A DNA stretch of 64,000 nt from Microcoleus sp. bin38.metabat.b11b12b14.051 (GCF_013299165.1 NZ_JAAFKD010000018.1:80159-144158); one strand, 5' to 3'; numbered from the stretch's first letter, positions 25,046 to 34,337 are shown. Numbers and translations: made by a program. Notes: generated by a model not told the origin, from the letters alone.

Positions 25046-25434
25046 AGTTTATCATCAAAGGGCAATTTATTTGTAACATATTCGTTCGTAGTGCGGACTT
25101 CAGTCCGCTCTTGGGATGCGGACTGAAGTCCGCACTACGAACCGTTTTGGTTATGGTAATCAACCGGATATGATATCAGTATCTGTAGGGTGTGTCGCCA
25201 TCGACAATCTCTAAAAAACCGCGAAAATCTTAGAGCGACGCACCTTATATCATGCCATAAACAAGCAGATTCGTTCGTAGTGCGGACTGAAGTCCGCTCT
25301 TGGGATGCGGACTTCAGTCCGCACTACGAACCGTTTTGGTTTAAGTTAAATTTAGGGATTCTTCTCAGGCGACACACCCTACGAATACTCTCTCTCTGTG
25401 TTCTCTGCGCCCTCTGTGGTTAAATCATTCCGAA
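25046..25434. repeat. Two R1-type palindromes and a TCTCTGTGTTCTCTGCG repeat between tldD and tldE
   Basis: Near-identical palindromes at 25084-25143 and 25273-25332 (GTTCGTAGTGCGGACTTCAG / inverse, joined by CTCTTGGGATG). From 25387 to 25433 a sequence CTCTCTGTGTTCTCTGCGCC, then CTCTGTGGTTAAATCATTCC is present, which recurs at 31726-31772. The repeats interrupt the presumed tldD-tldE operon. No gene is seen. Confidence 0.88.
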
Positions 25435-26922
25435 TTAAGACCTTCCCCCAATTTGAATATCCCTGACGCGCACCGGTACACAAGCGTGAGTCATCTGAGC
25501 AACCTGCATCGGCTCACCCTTACCACACATATTAGTACCGCACTGAACCCGTTCAGAAGCAGGGCCGATCGCATCTACTTGATTCCAGAAATCAGTGCTC
25601 ATTGAATGATAAGTTACATCCTTCAACATACCGACAACTTTACCTTTTTCCACCTTCCAGAAAGCATTACCGCCGAATTGAAAATTGCGCCGCTGTTGGT
25701 CGATCGAAAAACTGCCAATCCCATCAATTAAAATCCCATCTTCCGTATCAGCAATCATCTCATCCAAAGTAGCAGTATGACTGCCGCCATCCGGGCCCGG
25801 TTCCAATCCCAAATTAGGAATTCTCACCATCGGCACACTCGACCAACTATCAGCGCAGGCGGAACCATTGCTGCTATCACGTCCGAGGCGGTAAGCTGTT
25901 TCTCTGTCAGTGAGATAATCGACTAAAATTCCATCCTTGACAACGTACCAATCCTGGGATTTTACGCCCTCATCGTCGTAACCCATTGTACCGCGACCGG
26001 CGGGTTGAGTGCGATCGCACTTAAAGTTCACCCAAGGTGCAGCGTATTGCAGCTTATTCAATTTATCAGTAGTAGCAAAACTCGTACCAGCAAAATTAGA
26101 CTCGTAGCCGTAAACCCGGTCTAATTCCGTTGGATGTCCGACGGATTCGTGGATTGTCAGAAACAAATTTGTCGGCTTCAGAATCAGGGATTTGCAAATA
26201 CCAGCCGGAACCTTAGGCGCGGCGACTTTTTCAATCACTTCGGCCGCCACTCTGTCTATTTGACTAAGCAAATCATCGGGATTGATGTGTTCGTAACCGA
26301 TATTTAGCGGCGGGCGTTCGTAACTGCGACTTTGGGCATCGCCGCCCGCAATTGCCGTACAGCCAAAACCCGGATAGCTGCGGTAGATTGTTTGTTCGAT
26401 CAGCGAGCCTTCTGTGGAGGCAAAAACCTTGTCTTCGCGGTTAAATGTCAAAAAAGAATAAGCTTTTTTGATGCCTTGGGATTCGTGCGATAGCAGGCGC
26501 TCGTTGATGGTTAATAGGAGTTCGGCTTTGTCAGCGACGGGTACAGAAAACGGGTCAATTGCGATCGCAGTAATGTAAGTATCGACATATTTTTCGACGG
26601 GAACTAAGCGTACCGGTTCCTTTTGAGTCAAGCGGCTTCCCTTAGCGATTTCAACAGCCAAAGCGACGATTCGGGCTACCTCTGCGGGTGTTTTGCTGTG
26701 ACTGGCGGCAAAGCCCCAAGCGCCGTCTAGCAAAACTCGCACGCCAAAACCGGAACTTACATTATCGGAGATATTGCTTAAAGATCGATCGCGCGCATAC
26801 AAACTTTGCCTCCGGTAACTGCAAAAACGCACGTCACCGTATTCGCACCCAGATTTCCGAATCAAATCTACAGCCAAATTTGCCAACTCGTTAGCAGAAA
26901 CTTTTGCGGTTAACAGTACCAT
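25435..26922 (-). CDS. tldD: TldD metalloprotease (catalytic subunit)
   Basis: 495 residues. The zinc-binding motif HESVGH (in LTIHESVGHPTELDRVYGYE) is present, as is the C-terminal cysteine-containing segment RVQCGTNMCGKGEPMQVAQM. SYRRQSLYARDRSLSNISDN and GAWGFAASHS match the N-terminal domain of TldD. It should pair with the TldE protein encoded downstream. Substrates can include unfolded or modified peptides; a candidate modified-peptide gene lies about 5 kb away (20139). Confidence 0.92.
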   Translation of the reverse strand: MVLLTAKVSANELANLAVDLIRKSGCEYGDVRFCSYRRQSLYARDRSLSNISDNVSSGFGVRVLLDGAWGFAASHSKTPAEVARIVALAVEIAKGSRLTQKEPVRLVPVEKYVDTYITAIAIDPFSVPVADKAELLLTINERLLSHESQGIKKAYSFLTFNREDKVFASTEGSLIEQTIYRSYPGFGCTAIAGGDAQSRSYERPPLNIGYEHINPDDLLSQIDRVAAEVIEKVAAPKVPAGICKSLILKPTNLFLTIHESVGHPTELDRVYGYESNFAGTSFATTDKLNKLQYAAPWVNFKCDRTQPAGRGTMGYDDEGVKSQDWYVVKDGILVDYLTDRETAYRLGRDSSNGSACADSWSSVPMVRIPNLGLEPGPDGGSHTATLDEMIADTEDGILIDGIGSFSIDQQRRNFQFGGNAFWKVEKGKVVGMLKDVTYHSMSTDFWNQVDAIGPASERVQCGTNMCGKGEPMQVAQMTHACVPVRVRDIQIGGRS

Positions 26923-27294
26923 AGTGATGAGTCATTCGTCGTTCGTTATCAATCATTATAGCGCTATTTAAGGATTTGAACGAACCGCGAAGACGCGAAG
27001 AGCGCGAAGGAAGCTTGGCGAATAGAATTCGCAGCTATACAAATATGCAGGTGCTTACGCAGGTTAAATAAATGCTTTTCTTTTTTTGAGTCCGCAGGCG
27101 AGTGGAAATCGTTTGTGTAGACGCGAATTCGATTGGCCTTGACTCGGCGGTTGAAACCGCAGCTATACAAACATTCACGTGCCTGTCCAGGTTAAATAAA
27201 TATCGACTGCATTGGGTTAAAGATGTGGCGCTAAACGAAAATAACGATATTTTTAGGGGTGGGAATTCACCTGATAATTGGGCAATGGGCGTGA
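26923..27294. repeat. Gene-free interval with diverged R2-like repeats
   Basis: Contains GCGAAGACGCGAAGAGCGCG (about 26985-27005) and two copies of a GCAGCTATACAAA...GGTTAAATAAAT unit (about 27030-27073 and 27160-27202) with GGCGGTTGAAACCGC at about 27144. No intact gene is visible. Confidence 0.65.
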
Positions 27295-27438
27295 CAATTT
27301 TTAGTTCCATTAGCTCGCATTAAAGGAACTCATACTTTCCCCGAAGCTCTAAGATTGATGGCTAATCAAATTGAAGATTTGAGTGAGTTACTTTTTGATT
27401 TATCTAGTACAGATAAACCTGTTAAATGCTTCGCATAA
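27295..27438 (+). pseudogene. Orphan C-terminal gene fragment
   Basis: An open stretch without a start codon reads LVPLARIKGTHTFPEALRLM, then ANQIEDLSELLFDLSSTDKP and ends VKCFA-stop. It looks protein-like (amphipathic helix, sensible composition) but begins just after an in-frame TGA at 27292. It may be the tail of a degraded gene; the family is not recognised. Confidence 0.35.
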
Positions 27439-27537
27439 TGTCGATCAATAGCCTTGATAGCCTTGAAACACGCCTCTCGACAATTAATCCACCGCGCTAC
27501 TCCCCCTTGGGAAGGGGGATGCGAGGGTGTTCTTTAT

Positions 27538-29019
27538 CTACTTACTCGCATAACCAGTGTTCACCAAAAACTCGCGCAACTTCCCAAAGAATTGAGTGCG
27601 ATCGCGCCCTTGATAAACTCCCTCCAACAACCGCCAACCTTCCGCCTCCTGGCCCGCGACATACTTACTCGCCATGAAGGCCGCCAACACGCCTTTCACC
27701 TCTGCATCTTCGCTCGATCGCTTGCGAGATTCCAGCCACAGCTCAGCAGAGTTCGTGTATACTTCCACGAGATACTGTTTGGTAACATCTTCCATTTTAC
27801 CTTGGCGGTACTGCCAAATTTGCAGCGGCAAGCGAGAATCCGCATAATTTGTAAAAGCCTCGGCAAATCGCCCGTCCTGACTCTTGAACTCTGGGATATC
27901 ATTTTTGCCAAAATCGACAATTTCGTAGCTCACATTGCCCCAGAAATGCTTGATGTGAGTGTATTTCTTCGCCGCCGAGTCGTAGCGGTAAATAAACGAA
28001 TAATTGCAGCAGCGGACGCCGCTTTTGATTGAGACTAAATCTGCCAGCACTTCCGGTTCCTTGTCACCATCTAAATCGCGGATTCGCACCGATAACAAAC
28101 GCCCTTCGGATACTTCGTCGCTGGCTTTTTTGTCGGGATTGTCTGCGAGAGAACGAGTCGGAATCAGCACTGGTTCTTCTAATAAAATTTGACCGTTACG
28201 GATGATTTTGATGCGGATATTTTTAGCATTTTCTGCTTCTTTAACGAAAGAAACTTCCGCCCTAATTTTCCCCGATTCCGAGATTTCTGTGGTTCTCGGC
28301 GGGCCGATATCCGGCGGAACTTGGGCGATGTATTGCGAGGGAACTAAGGCTGTTTGGCTGGGTTTGGCGATCGCCTGACACAAGAAAGTTGCTACTTCGG
28401 CGCGTGTCGCATTGCGTGTAGGTTCAAGCTGTTTGACGGCGGGATAATTGACAACCAGTCGTTTTTCGGCGGCGGCGGCGATCGCATTTCTCGCCAATTC
28501 GGGAATGTCTCGCGCATCTTCAAACGTCGCATTCAAAATTTCAGGCGCTGAACCCGTAGGCGTATATTTCAAACCGCTGCTTAAGGCTACCAAAACCTGC
28601 CAGCGCGGAATATTTAATGTGGCGTTAAAAATACTGCCGCTGTATCCCGATAGAAAACCCGTCTGATAAGCTTCTCGAATTGGTTTATAACCCCAGTAAT
28701 TCGTGGGAATATCTGCAAAGTCGATCGGATTGCGGACGGTTTTGGCATCAGGAAAAGCCCTCCGCAGCATCGCTGCAAATTCCGCTCGGCTGACTGGGCG
28801 GTTCGGGCGAAAAGTGCCATCTTCATAGTAGCCGCTGATGATTTTTTTCTCGGCTAACTCCTCAATACAAGCTTGAGCCCAATGGTCTTTGACATCCTTA
28901 AATTTGGCTTCTGCCAATGCTGGCGCTACATTTAAGCCGGGAAACACTAAATTTCCGATGATTATGCCCAGGGCTACCACTAAAGCGATGACAGCTTGAC
29001 GTTTGTGCGATCGAACCAT
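27538..29019 (-). CDS. S-layer homology (SLH) domain protein, secreted
   Basis: 493 residues. A signal peptide (basic start, hydrophobic core IALVVALGIIIGNLVF, cleavage after ALA at about residue 36) is followed by three SLH modules: KFKDVKDHWAQACIEELAEK...GTFRPNRPVSRAEFA (about 39-85), a second with FADIPTNYWGYKPIREAYQT (about 100-160) and a third with FEDARDIPELARNAIAAAAE (about 165-215). The remaining ~280 residues have a beta-rich domain of unknown role (RLLSVRIRDLDGDKEPEVLA resembles a calcium-binding DxDxD loop). SLH modules anchor proteins to the cell wall. A CTCCCCCTTGGGAAGGGGGA repeat lies just past the stop. Confidence 0.88.
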   Translation of the reverse strand: MVRSHKRQAVIALVVALGIIIGNLVFPGLNVAPALAEAKFKDVKDHWAQACIEELAEKKIISGYYEDGTFRPNRPVSRAEFAAMLRRAFPDAKTVRNPIDFADIPTNYWGYKPIREAYQTGFLSGYSGSIFNATLNIPRWQVLVALSSGLKYTPTGSAPEILNATFEDARDIPELARNAIAAAAEKRLVVNYPAVKQLEPTRNATRAEVATFLCQAIAKPSQTALVPSQYIAQVPPDIGPPRTTEISESGKIRAEVSFVKEAENAKNIRIKIIRNGQILLEEPVLIPTRSLADNPDKKASDEVSEGRLLSVRIRDLDGDKEPEVLADLVSIKSGVRCCNYSFIYRYDSAAKKYTHIKHFWGNVSYEIVDFGKNDIPEFKSQDGRFAEAFTNYADSRLPLQIWQYRQGKMEDVTKQYLVEVYTNSAELWLESRKRSSEDAEVKGVLAAFMASKYVAGQEAEGWRLLEGVYQGRDRTQFFGKLREFLVNTGYASK

Positions 29020-29209
29020 ACCACAGCCTCCTCTACTTGCTTTGTTTGCGATCGAAGCTTTCGCAAGCTTTACATAATATCAGGTAATTTACCCTGTTTC
29101 TGTTAACATACTCATGACTTGCACATTCACAGCGGCGGAGTGATTCCGAGTCCAAGCGAACAAATTTCAAATGAGGGCGATTACTTAGTTTGGGTTCCCA
29201 GTGACGCCA

Positions 29210-29884
29210 TCAGGCATAAATTTGTTGCCACAGGCGATCGATTGTTACAAATTTGTAACCTTTATACAACAACAATGGAATAATTTTATCAGCAGAATCA
29301 GCCACATCTTCGCCGCCACAATAGCCGTCATGCAGTACAATAATTGAACCATTTTCAGCTTGCTGCACGACGCGACTCATAACTTTCTTCACCCCCGGCC
29401 GCACCCAATCTTCCGGGACAACACTCCACATTACCGGGCGATATTCCCACTGTTTCAATAACTCCAATGTTCGCGGCGTAAAAATGCCATTGGGCGGCCG
29501 CACGTCGCGGATTAATTTTGGGTCTAAATCGCAAGCTTTGCTAATTGCTTTTTGCGTGTCTTCTAAACTGTGTTTGAGTTCGTGGGTTTTGAGTTTAGCA
29601 AAGGATACGTGCTGGTAGCCGTGGAGACCGATCCAGTGTCCGCTTGCGTACACTTCTTTAGCTATTTCTGGATGCCTGTCAACGCAAAAACCCAGCCAGA
29701 AAAAACTCGCTTTAATGTCGTATTTGTCTAAAACTTTTAGCAGTTGAGGTGTGTGCAGTCGGTGTGGCCCGTCGTCAAATGTCAGGGCTATTTCTTGGCT
29801 GTTGATATCTCCCATCCACAGACATCCGGGAAAAGCAGATTTGAGAATGGGATGAACTACAGGAAACAGTGGTGCTAGTGGCAT
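29210..29884 (-). CDS. Polysaccharide deacetylase (NodB homology domain)
   Basis: 224 residues, nearly all of it the NodB domain. Motif 1 LTFDDGPH (catalytic Asp plus metal Asp), motif 2 GLHGYQHVSFAKL (metal His residues; the usual HTxxH is altered), motif 3 RPPNGIFTPRTL and motif 5 IIVLHDGY are visible. It should remove acetyl groups from cell-wall or extracellular glycans. A signal peptide is not obvious. The canonical second histidine spacing differs, so substrate may be unusual. Confidence 0.88.
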   Translation of the reverse strand: MPLAPLFPVVHPILKSAFPGCLWMGDINSQEIALTFDDGPHRLHTPQLLKVLDKYDIKASFFWLGFCVDRHPEIAKEVYASGHWIGLHGYQHVSFAKLKTHELKHSLEDTQKAISKACDLDPKLIRDVRPPNGIFTPRTLELLKQWEYRPVMWSVVPEDWVRPGVKKVMSRVVQQAENGSIIVLHDGYCGGEDVADSADKIIPLLLYKGYKFVTIDRLWQQIYA

Positions 29885-29964
29885 TGGTTAATGTTGCGAA
29901 AGTGCGATCGGGTAGAATTGAAGCTGCGTTACAATAGAATAAAGTTAACTCAATCGAGGCAAAT

Positions 29965-30258
29965 ATGACAACTGCCGTTGATATTGGAACCCTAATTGTC
30001 AGCACGCCGGGAACTTGCGGTGGCCGCCCCCGCATCGCAGGTACAAGAATGTCCGTGCAAAGCATAGCGATTGACTATAAAGCGGGAATGACCCCTGAAA
30101 AAATTGCTGAAGAATTTCCGCACTTGACGTTAGCACAAATTTATGCGGGTTTGGCTTATTATCACGCTAATAAAAATGAAATCGAGGCTGACATAGCAGC
30201 GTACTACCAAGAGTGCAAGTATTGGGAAGCTGAATATATGCCAGGTAATTTATCGTGA
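29965..30258 (+). CDS. DUF433 antitoxin (VapB45-like)
   Basis: 97 residues with the DUF433 pattern: TPGTCGGRPRIAGTRMSVQS followed by GMTPEKIAEEFPHLTLAQIY and a helical C-terminus. DUF433 proteins carry a winged/homeodomain-like DNA-binding region and act as antitoxins. Its stop codon overlaps the start of the DUF5615 gene by 4 bp (ATCGTGAGTC), the usual toxin-antitoxin arrangement. Probably represses its own operon. A ribosome-binding site (GAGGCAAAT) precedes the ATG. Confidence 0.87.
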   Translation: MTTAVDIGTLIVSTPGTCGGRPRIAGTRMSVQSIAIDYKAGMTPEKIAEEFPHLTLAQIYAGLAYYHANKNEIEADIAAYYQECKYWEAEYMPGNLS

Positions 30259-30626
30259 GTCAAATTCGTCTCTATATTGATGAAGATTCTGGCAACCTGT
30301 CGTTGGTAGAAGCTTTGCGGAATTCTGCTGTAGATGTGATGACTACTCCAGACGCGAACAAACTTAGCTCTTCAGATGAGGAGCAGCTAATCTGGGCAAC
30401 TGAGGAAGGACGGGTCATTTACACTTCTAATATGGGAGATTTCTGCCGTTTGCACAGAACTTTTGCTGAACGAAAGAGGACTCATTCAGGAATTATTGTT
30501 GCAACGCGACAAAGTTACTCAATAGGCGCTCAATGGCGAGGAATTTTGAATTTGATGGCTGCCAAGTCAGCGGAAGAAATGATAAATCAATTGGAGTTTA
30601 TGGGAGGTTATATTAGAGCTGAATAA
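30255..30626 (+). CDS. DUF5615 PIN-like toxin (VapC45-like)
   Basis: 123 residues starting at a GTG that overlaps the antitoxin stop. PIN-like acidic residues are visible in RLYIDEDSGNLSLVEAL (D and E), PDANKLSSSDEEQLIWA and VIYTSNMGDFCRLH. The usual D in the third position (TxDxDF) is replaced by TSNMGDF, so one metal ligand may be lost while the nearby D is kept. Expected role: RNase toxin held in check by the DUF433 protein. Confidence 0.85.
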   Translation: MSQIRLYIDEDSGNLSLVEALRNSAVDVMTTPDANKLSSSDEEQLIWATEEGRVIYTSNMGDFCRLHRTFAERKRTHSGIIVATRQSYSIGAQWRGILNLMAAKSAEEMINQLEFMGGYIRAE

Positions 30627-30801
30627 ATCTCGGTAAAAGATGAGCGATCGCCAATTACAAACATCCTTAACTCTTTTGATAGATCCTCTAACAATCTCCG
30701 ATCGCACTTACCTCTATCTCAAGATCGATGCGATCGCCCTATAGTGTCCTCCTATACTGAAAACAAGCATAAAATAATCGATAAACCGTTAAGGAGGAAC
30801 A

Positions 30802-31569
30802 ATGTCAGAGGAATATCTAGCAGAACGCACAGTTTCAGCCGTATTTAAGGAAGAAGAACAATTAGACGGCGTAATTCGGCGGTTGCTCGATCGCGGAGTC
30901 TCCCGCGACCACATCTCAGTCATGGGCAAAAACTTTCAGTCCAAAACTAAAATTGCCGGCTTTCTGACTAAAAAAGATGTGATTTTAGGCGGCCTGAGAA
31001 GCGGCGCAATTTTTGGTTCCTTATTCGGTTCTTTTTTGGGCTTGTTAACCGGCGTCGGCGTGCTGTTTATTCCCTTTGTCGGTGCAGTAGTATCGGCCGG
31101 CCCGCTGGGTGCTGTATTGTTGGGTGCAGCTAGCGGCGCGATCGCAGGTTCAGCCGGTGCGGGCTTAGTTTCGGCATTAGTCGCTTTGGGAATGCCCGAA
31201 GACAAAGCAACTATCTATCAAACCCGCGTAGAAGCAGGCGAATTTCTCGTGATGGCAGAAGTTCCAACCGACAAATCCGGCGAATTTCAACTGTTGCTAG
31301 AAAGCGCAGGCGGCGAAGAGATAACTACTAGCGAAATGACGCTACCGCGCGCCGTCAAAGGTCGCTGCAACAGTCCGGCTGACTTGTCTCCCGAAGTGCG
31401 ATCGCACCTGTCGGAACCAGCACAAAAAACCTTTATGGAATCTTACAACGCCGCATTTGACGAAAGCAATGACTCGATCCAAGCCGAACACGCCGCTTGG
31501 GAAGCCATTGACAAGGAGTACGAAGAAGATGAAAGTGGCGTTTGGACTAAGCCTTTAGCAAAAGTCTAG
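30802..31569 (+). CDS. Membrane-associated stress protein with C-terminal ChaB-like domain
   Basis: 255 residues preceded by AAGGAGGAACA. The N-terminal ~45 residues ([20 protein letters not shown]) resemble the general stress protein 17M/DUF1269-like module. A glycine-rich hydrophobic pair of helices (about 58-130) follows. The C-terminus ([20 protein letters not shown] to [18 protein letters not shown]) is a ChaB domain, a small helical module seen in cyanobacterial stress proteins. Exact function is unknown. A strong hairpin follows the stop codon. Confidence 0.8.
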   Translation: MSEEYLAERTVSAVFKEEEQLDGVIRRLLDRGVSRDHISVMGKNFQSKTKIAGFLTKKDVILGGLRSGAIFGSLFGSFLGLLTGVGVLFIPFVGAVVSAGPLGAVLLGAASGAIAGSAGAGLVSALVALGMPEDKATIYQTRVEAGEFLVMAEVPTDKSGEFQLLLESAGGEEITTSEMTLPRAVKGRCNSPADLSPEVRSHLSEPAQKTFMESYNAAFDESNDSIQAEHAAWEAIDKEYEEDESGVWTKPLAKV

Positions 31570-31607
31570 TACCCCGATTGTGGTTAACTAATAAAAGATA
31601 GAATGCA

Positions 31608-31633
31608 GCCTCTAAAACCGAAGTTTTAGAGGC
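31608..31633 (+). terminator. Hairpin terminator after the ChaB-domain gene
   Basis: Perfect 11-bp stem GCCTCTAAAAC/GTTTTAGAGGC with CGAA tetraloop, 39 bp after the stop codon. The following TTGTAATATTT is only partly T-rich, so termination efficiency is uncertain. Confidence 0.7.
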
Positions 31634-31993
31634 TTGTAATATTTAAAAGTTTACATTAGATAGACAATATTGTCTCAGTCCTTTTATATCAAATCCGGTA
31701 GCATCGTCCTGTATTCATCTCTCTATGCTCTCTCTGTGTTCTCTGCGCTCTCTGCGGTTAAATCATTCCGATACAACCGGAAACGATAGTAATCAAATTT
31801 GGGCACGATGCTCAAAACCCATCCCACAATAAAAAAAATTGTGGGACGTTGCTCTGAGCAGCGTCCTATTTATTTTTGGAAGAGAGCTATTTTATAATTG
31901 TGAATTGTGAAAAACTTAATTACTCTGGTATTGCACAAAGTTGCGCGATCGAGTACAATCTACAAGCTGACAATATACAATTGGGCTAAGCAA
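31634..31993. repeat. Intergenic repeats upstream of rubredoxin
   Basis: 31726-31772 repeats the CTCTGTGTTCTCTGCG...GGTTAAATCATTCCGA sequence also found at 25387-25433. 31812-31870 contains CCCATCCCACAAT with inverse ATTGTGGGAC and CGTTGCTCTGAGCAGCGTCC, a small palindromic element of R3 type. Nothing else is seen. Confidence 0.7.
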
Positions 31994-32155
31994 ATGCAAA
32001 AATACGTTTGTACAACTTGCAATTACGTCTACGATCCAGAAGAAGGCGACCCCGACGGAGACATACCGCCCGGTACTGCCTTTGAAGATATCCCCGACGA
32101 TTGGGTTTGTCCCACTTGTGGGGTGACAAAATCCGATTTTGAACCAGAAGAATAA
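31994..32155 (+). CDS. Rubredoxin
   Basis: 53 residues from the ATG at 31994, a complete rubredoxin with two knuckles CTTC and CPTCG that bind one iron through four cysteines, plus the conserved [20 protein letters not shown] segment. A longer frame back to 31907 has no family similarity and is rejected. It is soluble, lacking the C-terminal membrane helix of the photosystem-linked RubA. It probably acts as an electron carrier; a flavoprotein gene begins 12 bp downstream and may be co-transcribed. Confidence 0.93.
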   Translation: MQKYVCTTCNYVYDPEEGDPDGDIPPGTAFEDIPDDWVCPTCGVTKSDFEPEE

Positions 32156-32167
32156 GCGAGAATAAAT

Positions 32168-33433
32168 TTGTCCGATCGAATGCTAAAAATTACAGTCATA
32201 GGTGGTGGTGCAGCGGGTTTTTTTAGCGCAATTACCTGTGCTAAAACCTATCCCCAAGCCCGCGTCACTCTACTAGAAGCAGGCCGCCAACTCCTAGCAA
32301 AAGTTCGCATCTCTGGCGGCGGACGCTGCAACGTCACTCATGCTTGTTTTGACCCCGGTGTTTTAGTGCAGAATTACCCCAGAGGAGGGAAAGCTCTGCG
32401 CGGTGCTTTTACTCGATTTCAACCCCGCGATACGGTTGATTGGTTCGCCAGTCACGGCGTGAAATTGAAAACAGAAGCAGACGGGCGAATGTTTCCAATT
32501 ACAGACGATTCGGAGACAATTGTTAACTGTTTGATCCGCGCTGCTGAGGATGCAGGCGTGAAAATTCGCACGGGCGATGCAGTTGTTTCAGTCAAGAAAT
32601 TAACCGGGAATACCACAGAGGGCGAGGGCGGGCACGGGGGCACCGCCCCTACGTTTATAATTGAGTTGAAATCGGGGGAAGAGTTGAAGTGCGATCGCAT
32701 TTTACTCGCTACAGGTAGCAATCCGTCGGGTTTCAAGTGGGCAAAAGAGTTAGGAAATACTGTAGAAGTGCCTGTTCCTTCTCTATTTACTTTTAATATT
32801 GCTGACAGCCGCATCAAAGATTTAGCCGGGGTTTCGGTTCCGAATGCTAAGGTAAAATTGGCGGGAGCAAAATTAGAACAAAGCGGGCCTTTGTTAATTA
32901 CTCACTGGGGTGTCAGCGGGCCTGCTGTACTCAAACTTTCGGCTTGGGGTGCGAGATTTTTGCACGATCGCCATTATCGAACATCTGTCCTAATTAATTG
33001 GCTTCCCCAGTACAATGCAGAGGTTTTGCGGCAGCAACTGGTAGCGGTCAAATCGCAGTTGTCGCACCGATTAATCGTCTCTAGCTGTCCGTTTCCGATG
33101 CCGCGTCGCCTCTGGGAACGTTTGACAAGTTCGATCGGCATTGATGACCAAAAACGCTGGGCTGACTTATCCAACAAAGCCCTCGATCGCCTGTTACAAG
33201 AACTCGTCCAAGGCGAATATCAGATTTCAGGAAAGGGCGCATTTAAGGAAGAATTCGTCACTTGCGGCGGTGTCAATCTCAAAGAAGTCGATTTCAAGAC
33301 GATGGAAAGCCGCCGCTGTCCCGGACTTTTCTTTGCTGGCGAAATCTTGGATATCGACGGCGTGACGGGCGGTTTCAACTTCCAAAGTGCTTGGACTACG
33401 GCGTGGTTGGCTGGAATCGCGATCGGCAAATGA
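32168..33433 (+). CDS. BaiN/HI0933-family NAD(P)/FAD-dependent flavoprotein
   Basis: 421 residues from TTG at 32168; ATG at 32180 is an equally good start. Motifs: FAD dinucleotide fold TVIGGGAAGFFSAI, the family signature RISGGGRCNVTHA, and C-terminal TGGFNFQSAWTTAWLAG. Members reduce varied substrates; the physiological role in cyanobacteria is not known. It follows rubredoxin by 12 bp. Residues ~150-161 (TEGEGGHGGTAP) are encoded by a GGGCGGGCACGGGGGCACCG repeat that has entered in frame, in a surface loop position. Confidence 0.87.
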   Translation: MSDRMLKITVIGGGAAGFFSAITCAKTYPQARVTLLEAGRQLLAKVRISGGGRCNVTHACFDPGVLVQNYPRGGKALRGAFTRFQPRDTVDWFASHGVKLKTEADGRMFPITDDSETIVNCLIRAAEDAGVKIRTGDAVVSVKKLTGNTTEGEGGHGGTAPTFIIELKSGEELKCDRILLATGSNPSGFKWAKELGNTVEVPVPSLFTFNIADSRIKDLAGVSVPNAKVKLAGAKLEQSGPLLITHWGVSGPAVLKLSAWGARFLHDRHYRTSVLINWLPQYNAEVLRQQLVAVKSQLSHRLIVSSCPFPMPRRLWERLTSSIGIDDQKRWADLSNKALDRLLQELVQGEYQISGKGAFKEEFVTCGGVNLKEVDFKTMESRRCPGLFFAGEILDIDGVTGGFNFQSAWTTAWLAGIAIGK

Positions 33434-33572
33434 TACGATTTTTGATCGATCGAGGTTTGGGAGTGGCGATCGGGCGATCGTTAAAATTTGTGTTATTTTA
33501 AAATTAAGGTGTACCAATGTGCATCAACTTTAGATTGCAGACAAAATTCGCTGTTTTGCCAAATTAACCCGG

Positions 33573-34295
33573 GTGAGAGACATGAAAAACTTGAATCTAC
33601 CAACCCTAAGATTAGACAACAACCTCGACAGCCACCTTGACTCACCATTCATCGAAAAAAGTGGCTTGCTGGAATTCAACCCCAAATTTATTAATCCCGA
33701 ATTTTTGACAACCTGGATATTTGAGACAAAGCTGTACGGAGAATTAGTATCGATAGACCACTTTGTCATCACATTTCGCGATCGCACTCAACTCGAAAAC
33801 TACGCCGACTCTTTTCGATTCTTCGGCGCCAAAATAGTTGAAGGCCCCGACTTATTCCCCATTAACTTTTGTACCGGAAACATCAACATTCCCTCAGATT
33901 TGTGGCTGCATTTAATGACCTTATTAATGCCAGCCGGCGGCCTAGTAGTATTGGATGCGCCCCACGCCACAGGCGACCAAAAAAACCGCTTCCAACAAGA
34001 AAGGGGATTAACAGCAGTTCACCACGTCGCGATTCGAGTCGAAAACGTGCAGAATGCTGCTACAATATGGCAAAACAAAAACTTTCAACCGCTATCCGAT
34101 CGACCTTTAGACTACGGCTCGTTAACCCAGTGGTTTCTGCAAAATCCTGCCGGACAAATCATCGAATTAATCGAACGCCACCCCGGCAATAACGCCACTT
34201 TCGACTGCAAAAACATAGCAGGTTTGCGATTGAGTGAAGGAAGAAGGAAGAAGGAAGAAGAAAGAAGGAAGAAGGAAGAAAGTTATAGGCTTTAA
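33573..34295 (+). CDS. VOC-superfamily (glyoxalase/HPPD-like) protein
   Basis: 240 residues with two vicinal-oxygen-chelate modules: residues ~55-125 (SIDHFVITFRDRTQLENYAD) and ~145-205 (TAVHHVAIRVENVQNAATIW, then NPAGQIIELIERHPG). Metal ligands H, H and E are present at DHF, HHVAI and IELIE. It is shorter than 4-hydroxyphenylpyruvate dioxygenase and the reaction is unknown. The last ~20 residues (GRRKKEEERRKKEE) are encoded by a GAAGGAAGAA simple repeat, so the natural end was probably near residue 218. A class II aldolase gene follows by 42 bp. Confidence 0.78.
   Translation: MRDMKNLNLPTLRLDNNLDSHLDSPFIEKSGLLEFNPKFINPEFLTTWIFETKLYGELVSIDHFVITFRDRTQLENYADSFRFFGAKIVEGPDLFPINFCTGNINIPSDLWLHLMTLLMPAGGLVVLDAPHATGDQKNRFQQERGLTAVHHVAIRVENVQNAATIWQNKNFQPLSDRPLDYGSLTQWFLQNPAGQIIELIERHPGNNATFDCKNIAGLRLSEGRRKKEEERRKKEESYRL
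34236..34285. repeat. GAAGGAAGAA purine repeat extending a gene
   Basis: A purine-only run of GGAAGAA-type heptamers that encodes the charged tail of the VOC protein. Confidence 0.85.
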
Positions 34296-34337
34296 CTTCT
34301 AGATTACCAATTACTGATTACCAATTACAACACAGAT

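Noticed and set aside
27454-28032. Open frame antisense to the SLH-protein gene
   Set aside because: The minus-strand gene has a signal peptide and three SLH modules; the plus-strand frame has no recognisable feature.
31907-31993. N-terminal extension of rubredoxin
   Set aside because: The extension has no rubredoxin similarity and the ATG at 31994 begins the standard family N-terminus.
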